This document shows, one piece after another, positions 1-9,800 of a stretch of 64,000 bases of DNA (the stretch's first letter is position 1; every line of letters starts with the position of its first letter). The DNA is from Leucaena leucocephala (taxonomy: Eukaryota > Streptophyta > Magnoliopsida > Fabales > Fabaceae), in NCBI GenBank assembly GCA_037074615.1, contig CM073534.1, forward strand, positions 4,460,861-4,524,860. The letters run 5' to 3'. The position numbers were made by a program, and so were the translations under genes. The notes beneath the pieces were generated by a model. The model was given only the letters and a program-made list of their open reading frames with translations. It did not search any database and was not told the DNA's origin.

Positions 1-896
1 CTAGACTTCAATTGAGCATATTTAGTAGCAGAAATGGTAACCGTGTCATTAGCAGTCGTGGCCACATGTGCAAAATTCTGTCGATTCTGTTTGTTCTGGA
101 GTTTACGACACGTACGTTTCGTATGACCAGGTTCCTTACAGTAGTAACAAATCACATCTTTTGACTCCTGATTAGAACCTCCTGGTGTAGAACCACGAGG
201 ATTAAGGGACCCACGAGTATTATTCTGACCACGACTGAGCAAGGCGCTAGTAGGCACAGTAAAAGCTGGTGAAGAGATTTGTTCAGTTCTCAATACACGA
301 GAGAAGGCTTCTTCAAGAGAAGGGAGATGAGCCCCAGATAAAATTTGAGAACGAGCAGCCGCATATCGAGACGGAAGTGCAGTAAGGAAACTCATGGTAG
401 CCATCTGCTCTCGGTGAGACACATTGACCTTTCTCTCATCAGAAATAGGCATGAGGGCATTGAGTTCTTCATACATTCCTTTGAAATCCATAAAGAAGGC
501 TGTAAGAGGACGATCATCCGACATCTCTGCGCGATGGAAAGACCTGCAAACCTCATATATTCGAGAAATATTATTCTTGCCGGAGTATAAGAATGCCAAG
601 TAATCCATTAGTTCCTTAACAAATTCACAGTGAGTAATAGAGGGCATGATCTCACTGTCAATAGAATTACGAATTTGTAAGAGAAGCTGTGCATCATCCC
701 TTAACCATGACTTGCGAGAGGGATCTTTTTCTTCTGGAGGGTCATCGGTCAAGTGATCTTCCTTCTCAATACTTCGGAAGTAAATACGAATAGATTTGCT
801 CCAATCTAGGTAATTCTTCCAGGTTAATTTGTATTCCGTAATCTTAGTGACTACTGGAACCATCTCAGAAACTGTTGTAGACTTAGTTGCAGCCAT
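1..896 (-). CDS. gag: Copia gag polyprotein, N-terminal 298 codons, open at the window edge
   Basis: Capsid/nucleocapsid part of a Ty1/Copia polyprotein, which packages element RNA in virus-like particles. Translation starts at the ATG at 896-894 (MAATKSTTVSEMV) and runs without a stop to base 1. The first 150 or so residues have the usual plant Copia gag features: a Trp-rich N-terminus (YKLTWKNYLDWSKSIRIYF) and the downstream F-TALP-RY motif. A CCHC zinc knuckle follows, with C250, C253, H258 and C263 (CYYCKEPGHTKRTC). The frame must continue into protease off the window. No frameshift or stop was found on hand translation. What cannot be seen is whether pol is also intact. Confidence 0.88.
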   Translation of the reverse strand, partial: MAATKSTTVSEMVPVVTKITEYKLTWKNYLDWSKSIRIYFRSIEKEDHLTDDPPEEKDPSRKSWLRDDAQLLLQIRNSIDSEIMPSITHCEFVKELMDYLAFLYSGKNNISRIYEVCRSFHRAEMSDDRPLTAFFMDFKGMYEELNALMPISDERKVNVSHREQMATMSFLTALPSRYAAARSQILSGAHLPSLEEAFSRVLRTEQISSPAFTVPTSALLSRGQNNTRGSLNPRGSTPGGSNQESKDVICYYCKEPGHTKRTCRKLQNKQNRQNFAHVATTANDTVTISATKYAQLKS

Positions 897-1443
897 CCAA
901 AATAGATTAGTGTTAATAAAATCAACCAAACAGCGATTAGCCAAAGGAACTGGATTACCGTTGCTTCACTGGGAGCCTCGTAAGAATAAATGGTCAAACC
1001 AGTAGAGAAAAACCACTCCAGGGGTCAAATAAAATTACCACAATGAACAAACTAATCTGCAATCAGAAACAGTGAATCTGCAGCCAGAAAATACGGACCA
1101 GAGACGGAAGACCCAGTATGTGACAGTCAAAACCAGGGTACGAAACTTCAGGGGTATGGTAAGAAAGATGAGTCGAGCCCAAAGGAGGGAATCGCCGTCG
1201 GAAAAGGTCACCGGAGATGGCCTCACGCGCCGGCGCGTGAATTTTCCGGCGAATCTAACAGACGGCCACGAAATTTTGGGGAAACGCCGATCTGGGCAGT
1301 GCGACCGTCCCTAGCTGGCGCGTGTCGTGGTCTGTTGTCGGAAAATGTGCGTCATGGTGATGAACAGTGCTGTCGGAAACAGAGACTGAGGAACAGCAGA
1401 AAATTGACGCCAAAAACAGCCAAACGTGCACCCAAAGTTTAAT

Positions 1444-1455
1444 GCTCTGATACCA
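1444..1455 (-). other. Primer binding site, initiator tRNA-Met (TGGTATCAGAGC)
   Basis: Exact 12-base complement of the 3' end of plant initiator tRNA-Met, directly next to the LTR end. This fixes the orientation and the LTR boundary of element A. Confidence 0.9.
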
Positions 1456-1647
1456 TGTTGATTCAGAGAGAAAGGATTTGTAGAATGCTTGAATATTATT
1501 GATGTGCTGAGGGGTATTTATATACAATAGATAACCCTAGTCATTAATGCTATAATATCATATCGTATCCTATATACTAAATACAGAATATTACGTACTA
1601 ATTACAGGATATTACATATCCTATAATATCGCTACAATATCTCTACA
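1456..1647 (-). repeat. 5' LTR of Copia element A (192 bp)
   Basis: On the minus strand it begins TGTAGAGATATTG and ends ATCAACA, giving the TGT...ACA termini expected of LTRs. The end abuts the tRNA-Met primer site. AT-rich and short for a Copia LTR. The five bases beyond it (CTTGT, 1648-1652) should be the target duplication, but the partner copy lies off the window. Confidence 0.82.
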
Positions 1648-1649
1648 CT

Positions 1650-2387
1650 TGTAAACTTGACGATCAGAATGATGACAAGAAGGAAAAGGACCTGGTGCCT
1701 ATAGATGCAGACGGGTATAAGAGGCGTGTGGGAAAACTCTTGTACTTGTCCCACACTCACCCTGATATATGCTATGCAGTTGGTGTGATAAGTCGGTTTA
1801 CAAATAAACCATTGAAAGAACACATGGATGCAGTCTATAGAATCCTACACTATCTCAAAATGACCCCAGGAAGGGGTATATATTTCGAAAAAGGAAAGTC
1901 ACGTGAATTGATTGTATACATAGATGTGGATCATGCAGGATTTCTTCCAGACAGAAGATCTACCTCAGGATACTGCACCATGCTATGGGGAAATGTAGTG
2001 CCATGGAGGCGTAAGAAGCAAACTGTTGTCTCAAGAAGCAGTGTAGAAGTTGAACTACGAGCCATAGCTCATGGTGTATGCGAAGGATTATGGATTATTA
2101 TAATCTTGAAAGAAATAGGGCTTGCATTAAAGATTCCTATTCAACTTAGAAGTGATAGCATGTCAGCTATAGCTTTGTTTTGAAATCCTATTCACTATGA
2201 ACGGACAAAACATGTGGACATAGACGAACATTTTATTAAAGAAGAAGAGGAGGAAGGCATTCTTGAATTAATGCATGTCCCATACAGTCTTGAAGTAAGG
2301 GATCTCTTCACTAAATCTTTAGCAAGACCACAATTTGAAGAACTTAAATGCAAGCTGCGAATAAAGGACATTTATTCGCCACCTTGA
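1650..2387 (+). pseudogene. pol: Copia pol 3' end: RT connection and RNase H, one nonsense codon
   Basis: One frame runs through 1650-2387. It holds the Copia motifs YLSHTHPDICYAVGVISRF, the RNase H stretch around DVDHAG (usually DADWAG), RRSTSGYC, and SSVEVELRAIA (usually SSAEAEFRA). The sequence after RSDSMSAIALF is cut by a TGA at 2181-2183. The same frame continues with NPIHYERTKHVDIDEHFI and DLFTKSLARPQFEEL, ending at TGA 2385-2387. So the frame is coherent but has a premature stop and several replaced RNase H residues. Inactive remnant. Confidence 0.85.
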
Positions 2388-2394
2388 GGGGGAG
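2386..2394 (+). other. Polypurine tract of Copia B
   Basis: GAGGGGGAG directly after the pol stop codon and directly before the LTR start TGTTGGCATT. Plus-strand priming site of the element. Confidence 0.8.
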
Positions 2395-2693
2395 TGTTGG
2401 CATTAAAATAGGGAATTTCCAGATATAGAAGATTTACATTTATTGTCTTCATTCTAATATCTATTTTGATTCCCTCCACTGATTATGATCCCTAAAATCA
2501 TAGGATTATTATGTATCAGTATCCCGTAATCATAGAGATTCTAGGAGCCATCTTGTCATAAGTTTAGGGATTATATGTTAATGCTATGTCTGAATATGTA
2601 TCTATTTATATTAGCATCAAAGATGAATAAAGATAACAAATTCGGGCATCAAAATCTTTACTTTGCTCCTCTTTTCTTCCCATGTTTCGTTCA
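2395..2693 (+). repeat. 3' LTR of Copia B (about 299 bp)
   Basis: Starts TGTTGGCATT right after the polypurine tract. It contains an AATAAAG poly(A)-type signal near 2626 and a C/T-rich tail, as in Copia LTRs. The right boundary is placed near GTTCA at 2693, because the sequence after it translates on the minus strand as Gypsy gag; it is uncertain by some bases. Confidence 0.65.
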
Positions 2694-3420
2694 CCTGATT
2701 TTGATCTTCTACCTGGTTGGCATAATCCATTGCTTCAGATTCTGAGGGGGCATTAGCATTAGAATCTCATTGCACATGTCTTCCAAAGGTGCTGAAAGAA
2801 ACTCAAACTGCTCTATTCAGCCACTGTTCCTTCTTGGCTTGGGGCGAATAGCAGCTGTATTCATCCCCTAGATGGCGACAAGGAATCTGTCTGTCAGCTC
2901 CTTCTTAAATTCTTGGCCTGACTTCACCGGTGAGTGAGACTCTAGCCACTAGAACCATGTCAACGCTTTCCCATCCAAGTTAACCACCATCGAATCCAGT
3001 TTCTCTGACTCACTTATTCCACGAAATATCACTCCACTCTGAATATCCACTGAGAGGGTCTTTGGAGAACAAAGGTAGCTCCAACTTTTGATGCTTGGAT
3101 ACATCATTTAGCCTTGTTTCTTCATTCCCTCCAATGTTATGAATTTCTGGGTCATTCCTTTGGGTCACAGGCTGCTTGGGGTTGGGGGTCATTTGGTGGC
3201 AGAGGTCTTTTTCTGTTTCTGTTAGGATTGGCGGTATAGAAGGCACACGGAACTCATTAAGTTGTTCGAGAATGAGATTCACAGTTGCATGTACCCAGGT
3301 AAGTTTCTCTGATGTCTCTACTATTTTCTTTTGTACTTCTACCACCTTTTCTAGTTGCTCTACCCTACCCTCCATTCTGGTTTCGAACATTCGCCAGGAA
3401 GATCGCTTTGATACCAACAT
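2694..3420 (-). pseudogene. gag: Gypsy gag, N-terminal part, several stops
   Basis: Structural gag of a Ty3/Gypsy element. The first 136 residues are open (stop near 3010). They start with a predicted coiled coil (VEQLEKVVEVQKKIVETSE) and end in the typical HQKLELPLFSKDPLSGYSEW, related to the K-LPLF-G-DP-GW-FR consensus. The frame continues after stops with VNLDGKALTWF, FKKELTDRF and, with a shift, MDYANQVEDQNQV, matching the usual gag order. The first ATG sits at the LTR/PBS junction, so the frame reads through the primer site. Dead fragment, cut by Copia B. Confidence 0.78.
3405..3416 (-). other. Primer binding site of Gypsy C (TGGTATCAAAGC)
   Basis: One mismatch from the initiator tRNA-Met complement TGGTATCAGAGC, three bases from the LTR end, which is common in plant Gypsy elements. 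Confidence 0.78.
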
Positions 3421-3900
3421 GATAGAACCCGCAAATAATCATTTATATTCTAGAAAATACATAGCTGTGATTCTCTTTACTAGTTAAAAAAATGAGAGAA
3501 TACAAGGACTAATGCCTCCTTCTGGCAAGAAAGCTTAGATATACTGGAAATGGAAATACGTCAAGAACAATGAAAATGAAAACTCAGTCTGGTATTCAAG
3601 AGACCTGACCCCTCTCCTCTCAATTCTACTAATGATGCGCTTCTACAATGCTTTCCCCTCCTCCCCAAAACGCACTCCCACATCCTAACATGTCAGAAAA
3701 TTGTTACTCAACACTATCCACCTGTTCCAATTCTGCCCTTCCTTTCCATGTGTTTAATCTGGGTTGGGCCCTCCTCCCTTAGCTGTTCTATGTATTTGGC
3801 CCCAAGACTTCCTAGGCCCATCAGATATTAACAGTAGTTAACTAAGCTGCTGACCACTTTATCCCCCAATTATACGAGTAACAATTTCTCATCTCTAACA
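3420..3900 (-). repeat. 5' LTR of Gypsy C (481 bp)
   Basis: On the minus strand it starts TGTTAGAGATGAGAAATTG and ends TTCTATCA, with TG...CA termini. The start and end are bounded by host-like sequence at 3901 and the primer site at 3416. Confidence 0.8.
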
Positions 3901-4529
3901 TCTTTTGGGGATGGGACTAGCAGGACATCTGCATTTGTTTGTATTTTTGTGCGTGTGATTTGTTATCATAATGAAGCTGTAAATATTGCTTTCAACATGG
4001 AATGCAAAAAACTGGTAGACTTAACTATGCTTGGATGATTCCAACAAAGAATATAGATAATTTGTTATGTATGATCCTTAACTCTAGGGATCATTTAGCA
4101 TTTAAGTCTTTTTAAAAATTCTCAGATATGTTGCTATTATCTGATTATTGCGTAGCTGGTCAGATCACTTCTGTAGTTAATGTGGAATTCATAGTGCAGC
4201 AGGTCTGATCTGGATATAATTATCAGATCTGTAGTTAATGCAGGGCTGTTACAATTTTTTAAATTCCCCAATTGTTCTCCTTTCAATTGGCTGAACATCA
4301 GGAGCTGTCTTCTTCTTATTCAGTCTACTCTTGTTTAAACTGCAGAATCCACTCTATAGAATTCATTCAGAATTTCAGAAGTTACCAAAGTTCTGTGTTT
4401 TCCAGCTGTTTTTCTACTTCGTATTAGAAACCCACTTCTCTTTCTTGGCACCCCCATCTTCTCTCTTAATTCACTGCACCATATGGCATGCAAAAATAGC
4501 CAAATTTCTAGCCAACCATCTGGGTTGAA
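3901..4529. other. No gene recognised
   Basis: AT-rich sequence without a supported reading frame. Two short direct copies of a TCAGATC...TGTAGTTAATG motif lie near 4158 and 4223. If the first INT1 exon is upstream of the window, this would be intron. Confidence 0.5.
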
Positions 4530-5700
4530 GCCCCACATTAGTTGCAGCAGATGGATTTAATAATATCATTAGTGGGCACTAGCTGAATGGTCCCAATTAC
4601 TTACAATTGGCCAAATCGGTGATGCACAATGCTGCAGGAAACAGAAAAGATGAATGTTTGAATGATTGTATGCCTCCTATAAAAGGGCCAAAAATACAAA
4701 CTATGAGGGCTGAAAACCACATGGTGATATTAGCACTGGCTGATCAACACCAAGAATCTTAAAATTTGACGCTCCTCATCCATGACACTGCCCATGAGAT
4801 TTGGGAAGCAGTGAAAGAGTTATTCAGATGGAGATAATATTTCTGAAATTTTAAGTTTGAGATCAAGAGTAACCCACATATCCTCAAACAAGATGAGCTA
4901 TCTGTCATGCAGCATTGCAATGCTTTAACTTGCCTTTGGCAACAAATGGATGCATGTCACAGTCTAGAGTGGGAGAACCTTGGAGATGCAAAGTACTGGG
5001 GAAATGTTGAGAAAGAGAGGATTTTTAAATTCTTGCTTGATCTGAGTAAGTCCCTGGATGTAGTGAGGGGGAAAGTGCTTGGAGCAACGCCCCTACTTTT
5101 ATTAAAGGAAGTCTTCTCAGAAGCATGTAGAGAAGAGAGTAGAAGGAAGCTTTTATTAGATGCCTTATCTGGAGAATATCCAACAATAGCTTCCATTGAA
5201 TAATGGATCCGGATCCTAAAAACAACACTCTTCAACAGCTGCAATTATTGAAGGTTCTGCATTGTGACTAAAGGTGTAAACTTGAAAAATGACAACAAAC
5301 AGCAGAAAAGTAGGCCTTGATGCTATCTTTGCTGTTTCTGGGCACAAAGGAGACATGTTGAAGTTACATTTCAATTTTACTGATTTGAAGTCATCAAGAG
5401 AGATGAATAACAAAGGTTACATTGCTGTCCCTGAAGGCACTTCCTAACCACCGAGTAAACCAACAGTTTTTATTTAGAACATGTTGATTTGTTTAAAAAA
5501 ACTAATTAGGCGAGGTTCCTCTTCTAATAACAATGTTACTGGATCTATAGCCCAAAAAGTCAGTTTTCCTATTGCTTTTGATACTAGTTCTAGTCCAATG
5601 ATTGAGGTAACTTGGATAATTGATAGCACTTCAGACCAAACTAGTAATGTATTGTTATTCCATAATGCTGCCCTTGAGAAAATAAATATATTGAATGCTT
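4530..5700 (+). pseudogene. gag: Decayed Copia gag-protease remnant D
   Basis: Pieces of a Copia gag appear in order with stops and shifts between them: AENHMVI and HDTAHEIWEAVKELF (about 4710-4840), and MQHCNALTCLWQQMDAC and NVEKERIFKFLLDLSKSLD (4907-5203). A broken zinc knuckle follows near 5290-5420 (LKSSREMNNKGYIAVPEG, cysteines lost), then a protease-like WIIDSTSDQTSN at about 5610-5650, where the catalytic block is normally W-IDSGAS-HMT. Family assignment rests on this order. No LTR was found on either side. It sits just upstream of INT1 exon 2. Confidence 0.68.
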
Positions 5701-6246
5701 AAGCCTTTAGGGTATATTATATACAAGAACGACAAAAGGGTAGAGGTAAAAGAGGGATTTCACAGTGTTTATGAGAAGGGAGTGGATAAGGAACAGTTGG
5801 TGCGGGCTTTGAAAGGGGAAAAACTGACTGAAAAGGAAGAAGAGTCTGATTCTTGTTTTGGGTGGAGATAGCCAACCTCTCAAAAGTTGGTAAGTGTGTT
5901 TTGGTCTTAGGTGTTCCTATGTCGTGTCTTACCTAGCTTTTCTTTTGGCAAAGAAAGTATCTTACCTAGCTTTGAGTGAATGCTTTTGGAGTGAGGTACT
6001 GAGTGAATATTTATTTGTGTTAGACAGATTCTCTTAGAAAATTTAGTCATTAGCTCTTATTCGAGAGCTATTTTATGTTATAATAGTATAATAGTAGTAC
6101 CTTTTTCTTTGTTACCAATTTTCTTGTCTGTGCTGTGTTTATAGGAGCGTCCTATCATATTTTATGTCCTTGTAAATGCTTAGATCTGCAGTTTTTATGT
6201 GTCTTTTTTGCATGACTGATCAGATCTGTTAATTTGTAGCTTGTCT
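5701..6246. other. No gene recognised
   Basis: Between the Copia remnant and the inverted repeat. A donor-like GTAAGTG occurs at about 5891, but the sequence before it does not encode any part of INT1 that I can recognise. Confidence 0.45.
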
Positions 6247-6350
6247 TTGTAATTTCTGGATCAAATCACACGATTCAATTTGTGAATCATGCAATCTTGA
6301 TAACAATGGTCTATAATGCATTAACAGTGGAAAAATATGGTAGCGGGGCA
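6247..6350 (+). repeat. Left arm of a roughly 100-bp inverted repeat flanking INT1 exons
   Basis: Bases from TTGTAATTTCTGGATC to GGTAGCGGGG recur in reverse complement at 8448-8547, with only a few mismatches visible by eye. Similarity ends sharply after GCGGGG on the inner side. Confidence 0.8.
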
Positions 6351-6516
6351 GTTTTTGTTAATTGTTTTAATGTAGTCATGGTAACAGTGGTCCTAACCCT
6401 GTAAAATTTACGAATGAAGTGATCAGACTGTTGATCTTTGTTAATTGTTTTCCAGCATCTTTTCATTTGTTCTCCAATCTTTCTATTAGTAGCATTCTGA
6501 TTGTTTGAGTTGCCAG

Positions 6517-6852
6517 GAAACAATTGTTAGCATGGCATTGGTTGGTGCAATTCTTGGAGCAGCAGCGGGTGGTTGGATTAATGATGCTTATGGACGAAAG
6601 AAGGCCACCCTTATCGCTGATGTTATCTTTGCTCTTGGATCATTTGTCATGGCTGCTTCATCAGGTCCTTATATCCTCATATGTGGACGTCTTCTAGTTG
6701 GGATTGGTGTGGGCATAGCTTCTGTCACTGCTCCTGTGTATATTGCCGAAGCTTCGCCATCAGAAATAAGGGGAGGATTAGTAAGCACAAATGTGCTTAT
6801 GATAACTGGTGGGCAATTTCTTTCCTACCTTATAAATCTTGCTTTTACAAAG
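6517..6852 (+). CDS. INT1: INT1-like exon (first seen in window), TM2-TM5 region
   Basis: 112 codons from ETIVSMALVG to LINLAFTK. The acceptor TTGCCAG precedes it and the donor GTTAGT follows. Arabidopsis INT1 has its exon junction at the same residue (before ETIVSM), which supports the start. Confidence 0.9.
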
Positions 6853-9800
6853 GTTAGTTTTTGGTGCTTTGTTTTTTTATTGGCTTTTGTTTACTGGCAA
6901 TGATGATAAAGAAATAGAAACACAACTCTACATTCCTTGCGTGAGCTATGCTCATTTTCAAACTATTCATAGAATTGATATTTAGAGGTACTTATGTATA
7001 AATCATTGTCACGCAACCCCATTAGCTGGAGGGTAGAGAACTCAAGATGAAAACAAGTCAATGGTGAGAGTAGGCTTTGAATTTCATTCTTGACTTAATG
7101 TTTTCTTTCTTTTCCAGTTGTCTCACCCCAATTTTGTTTAAATGTTTTTAATCTTATTCTCTTTTATTGATCTTTAAATGTATGGATTCAATATTAATGT
7201 CAGGATCAAAATATGTATCCTCCACTTGGAGTCGATGTCTCTCTGTTTGGGGGAATAGTTTTCTTAACAACTGGCTGGCTTAAGATTTCTCATTTTTCTG
7301 TTAAAAATCAAGCTGCAACGACTGGAAAGTATACAATACCAGAAAGTTTAGTTGCTTGGTTGCATGCTCTGATATATTGAGTTAGTTAGAAGTAGCATTT
7401 GCTTGGTAGAAAGATATATTGTAATTTTGGGTAGCATTTATGAACTTATTCCAAGTTGAAGTTTCAAAATAGTGATGTCATTGCCTTCCAGTTTTTGATT
7501 TCTGAAAATTTAAGGGCTTCACTGGTCTTCTATTTTATAAAACCTAGAAAAATATCAAAATAACTTCCACTAACTGAGAGAAGTTTTTATATTTTGGGAA
7601 TTGTTTGGTTCATTAATATGACATTGCTTTTTCAAACTTTTTGGGCACTTGTTTGCTGACCACTTATAACAATCTTCGTCAAGCAGGTTCCTGGGACTTG
7701 GCGATGGATGCTAGGAGTTGCAGGTGTGCCTGCAGTTGTGCAGTTTTTCCTCATGCTCTTCCTACCTGAATCCCCCAGATGGCTTTTTATCAAGGTAAAC
7801 AATTGTATAATTTTTTTTAAGAAAATTTATGTCAAAGAAGTGGCCTTCAAATTATGCCAATTGCTAAGCCAGCCTATATCTTGTCTTTGGATGCAGAATA
7901 GAAAAAATGAAGCCGTTGTTGTGCTTACTAAGATATATGACTATGCTCGCTTAGAGGATGAAGTTGATTTTCTTACAGCTCAGTATGAACAAGAAAGCCA
8001 AAAGAGAAATGATATCAAATACTGGGATGTGTTTAAGTCAAAAGAAATTAGGCTTGCTTTCCTTGTTGGAGCTGGACTACAGGTACTTAACAATGACATA
8101 CAATTGTTACAAAACACAGCCTTAGAATATCAAGGTGACAGTTGTGAATGCCCTTTGCTGTTAAAAGGTTGAGGGGAATAACTCTGCTAAACTGATCGAA
8201 TTATAGGTTTTCTGAAATTTAAAGATCCACTGTCACTTCACAATTTAAAGAACAAGACCAGGCATGAAATCAGGAGTCAGTTGGGTTAATTCAGCTAGTT
8301 AGATTGGCCACCAAACTGAAGAATGTAATTTTAGATTTTGGTCATTGAAGGATGTATTAGAGATTTTAGATCCTCCCTCTTTTAAAACCCCCCCCCCCAA
8401 AAAAAAAAAAAAACTCTACAGACTGCTACATATTCTCCTAGGTTCCCCGCTACCATATTTTTCTACTGTTAATGCATTATAGACCATTGTTATCAAGATT
8501 GCATGATTCACAATTTGAATCGTGTGATTTGATCCAGAAATTACAATGGGAGATTATTGCATTGTTAATGGACCAGAATCGTGCATGATTCATGTGATGC
8601 TGGTTGCACAACTGGGTCGCACATAGATCCGGGTCAGATCCTATGCGACCCGACTTTGAAACAAACCTTATTATTATTATTGGTTTTTGGTTTTAAAACT
8701 ACTGCATATGCTATCCTTTTTTTACATATCAGCTTATCCCACCCATTGTTTACTTAAACCCCTAATTTTTTATTCTCTCTCTTTCACGTCCCCTCTCTCT
8801 GTTTATTTTTGCTTACAAAAGTGGCATTAGAGCTTTCCTAATCCTCTCTGTAAATTTTGCACTGCCATCATTAAGTTTGGCACTGTGGTCCCAAGGGGCC
8901 CACCATTTCTTTGTTAGGGGAATGCCTTATGAATTGTTCATGCTGGAAACGGAAGAGGAAATCTGTTATGGATGGGGAGATTGTGAACATAGCCCCTTGT
9001 CCTTGTAGCTGCACAGAAATGCTTCGAATCCACAAACTCAGGTTCAATGTCGTACAAGAATCTATATATTGTTTGCCAAACACCTTTAGGTGCAAGTGCA
9101 ACATTATCATAGTAAAAGTAAGGTGGCCTAATGGCAGCCTTAGGAAGTTTTGTCTGAGTTATAGAGAATGACTCTTGTAGGAACCCCAAAACCTACCATT
9201 GTGCTTGGAAGTATCTTCATTAAAAGTTTTCTTTACAATATCCCTACCTCGCATTCACAACAAGTACGCTTCTTTTTATTAGTATGGTCATTATATCGTG
9301 GCTTCCCTTCAAGAGCCATTTGAGCAGCGTATATAAAATCTATGAGTTCTGCAAAAGAGGCGTCCATACCACTGTTATCATAATTGCACGGTTCGCTATT
9401 TGAATCGTGCTATTCGATCCAGAAATTGTAACAGGAGATTTGAACCTTCCATTGCATCTTTGATGGACCAGAATTGTGCATTTTTCAATTCATATATGTC
9501 ATCCTTAATAATTCACGATATGCTTTGATTCAAGATTCGGAAAATAGGCTTTCTAATCCGTATCCCGATTTGATAACCTTGTTATAGACCCTATTTAACA
9601 CTTATTGACTAATAAGGATCAGTAGTAAATTCAAGGTCTGTGAACTGCTGTTGGAATGCTTGGATGATTCCCTAGAGGCTTGCTCTAGATTGGTATGCTT
9701 CCATTGCACCCACACTCGAGTAAGAGGCATATTATACATTTTAACTACCTTCCTCGTGAGAATTTTGCAGGGCTCTATTTAAAAATTCTTTTTTCTTCTC

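Larger units (their letters stand above)
1..1647 (-). mobile_element. Copia retrotransposon A, 5' part (LTR, PBS, leader, gag); continues off the left edge
   Basis: Read on the minus strand, an LTR (1647-1456) is followed directly by a primer binding site complementary to initiator tRNA-Met (1455-1444), a leader of about 550 bases (1443-897) and an intact gag frame that is still open at base 1. The remaining pol and 3' LTR must lie outside the window. The unbroken gag suggests a fairly recent insertion. The base after the LTR end (1648) falls inside the pol frame of another Copia element, so this is a nested insertion. Confidence 0.9.
1648..2693 (+). mobile_element. Copia retrotransposon B, 3' end (RNase H, PPT, 3' LTR), interrupted by element A
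   Basis: The left side is cut by insertion of element A, so the 5' part of B should continue beyond the left edge. Order seen: end of pol, polypurine tract, 3' LTR. Beyond about 2693 the sequence becomes a minus-strand Gypsy gag, so B itself inserted into element C. Confidence 0.82.
2694..3900 (-). mobile_element. Gypsy retrotransposon C, 5' part (LTR and gag), minus strand
   Basis: On the minus strand: LTR (3900-3420), tRNA-Met-type primer site (3416-3405), then a gag frame running to about 2694, where Copia B interrupts it. This is the oldest layer of the left nest. Confidence 0.8.

Noticed and set aside
1035..1527. Overlapping frames on both strands between the Copia A primer site and gag
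   Set aside because: Leader of Copia A; the frames conflict with each other and none has family support.
6505..6516. Alternative start of INT1 just before ETIVSM
   Set aside because: There is no ATG there; TTGCCAG is a splice acceptor at the junction known for Arabidopsis INT1.
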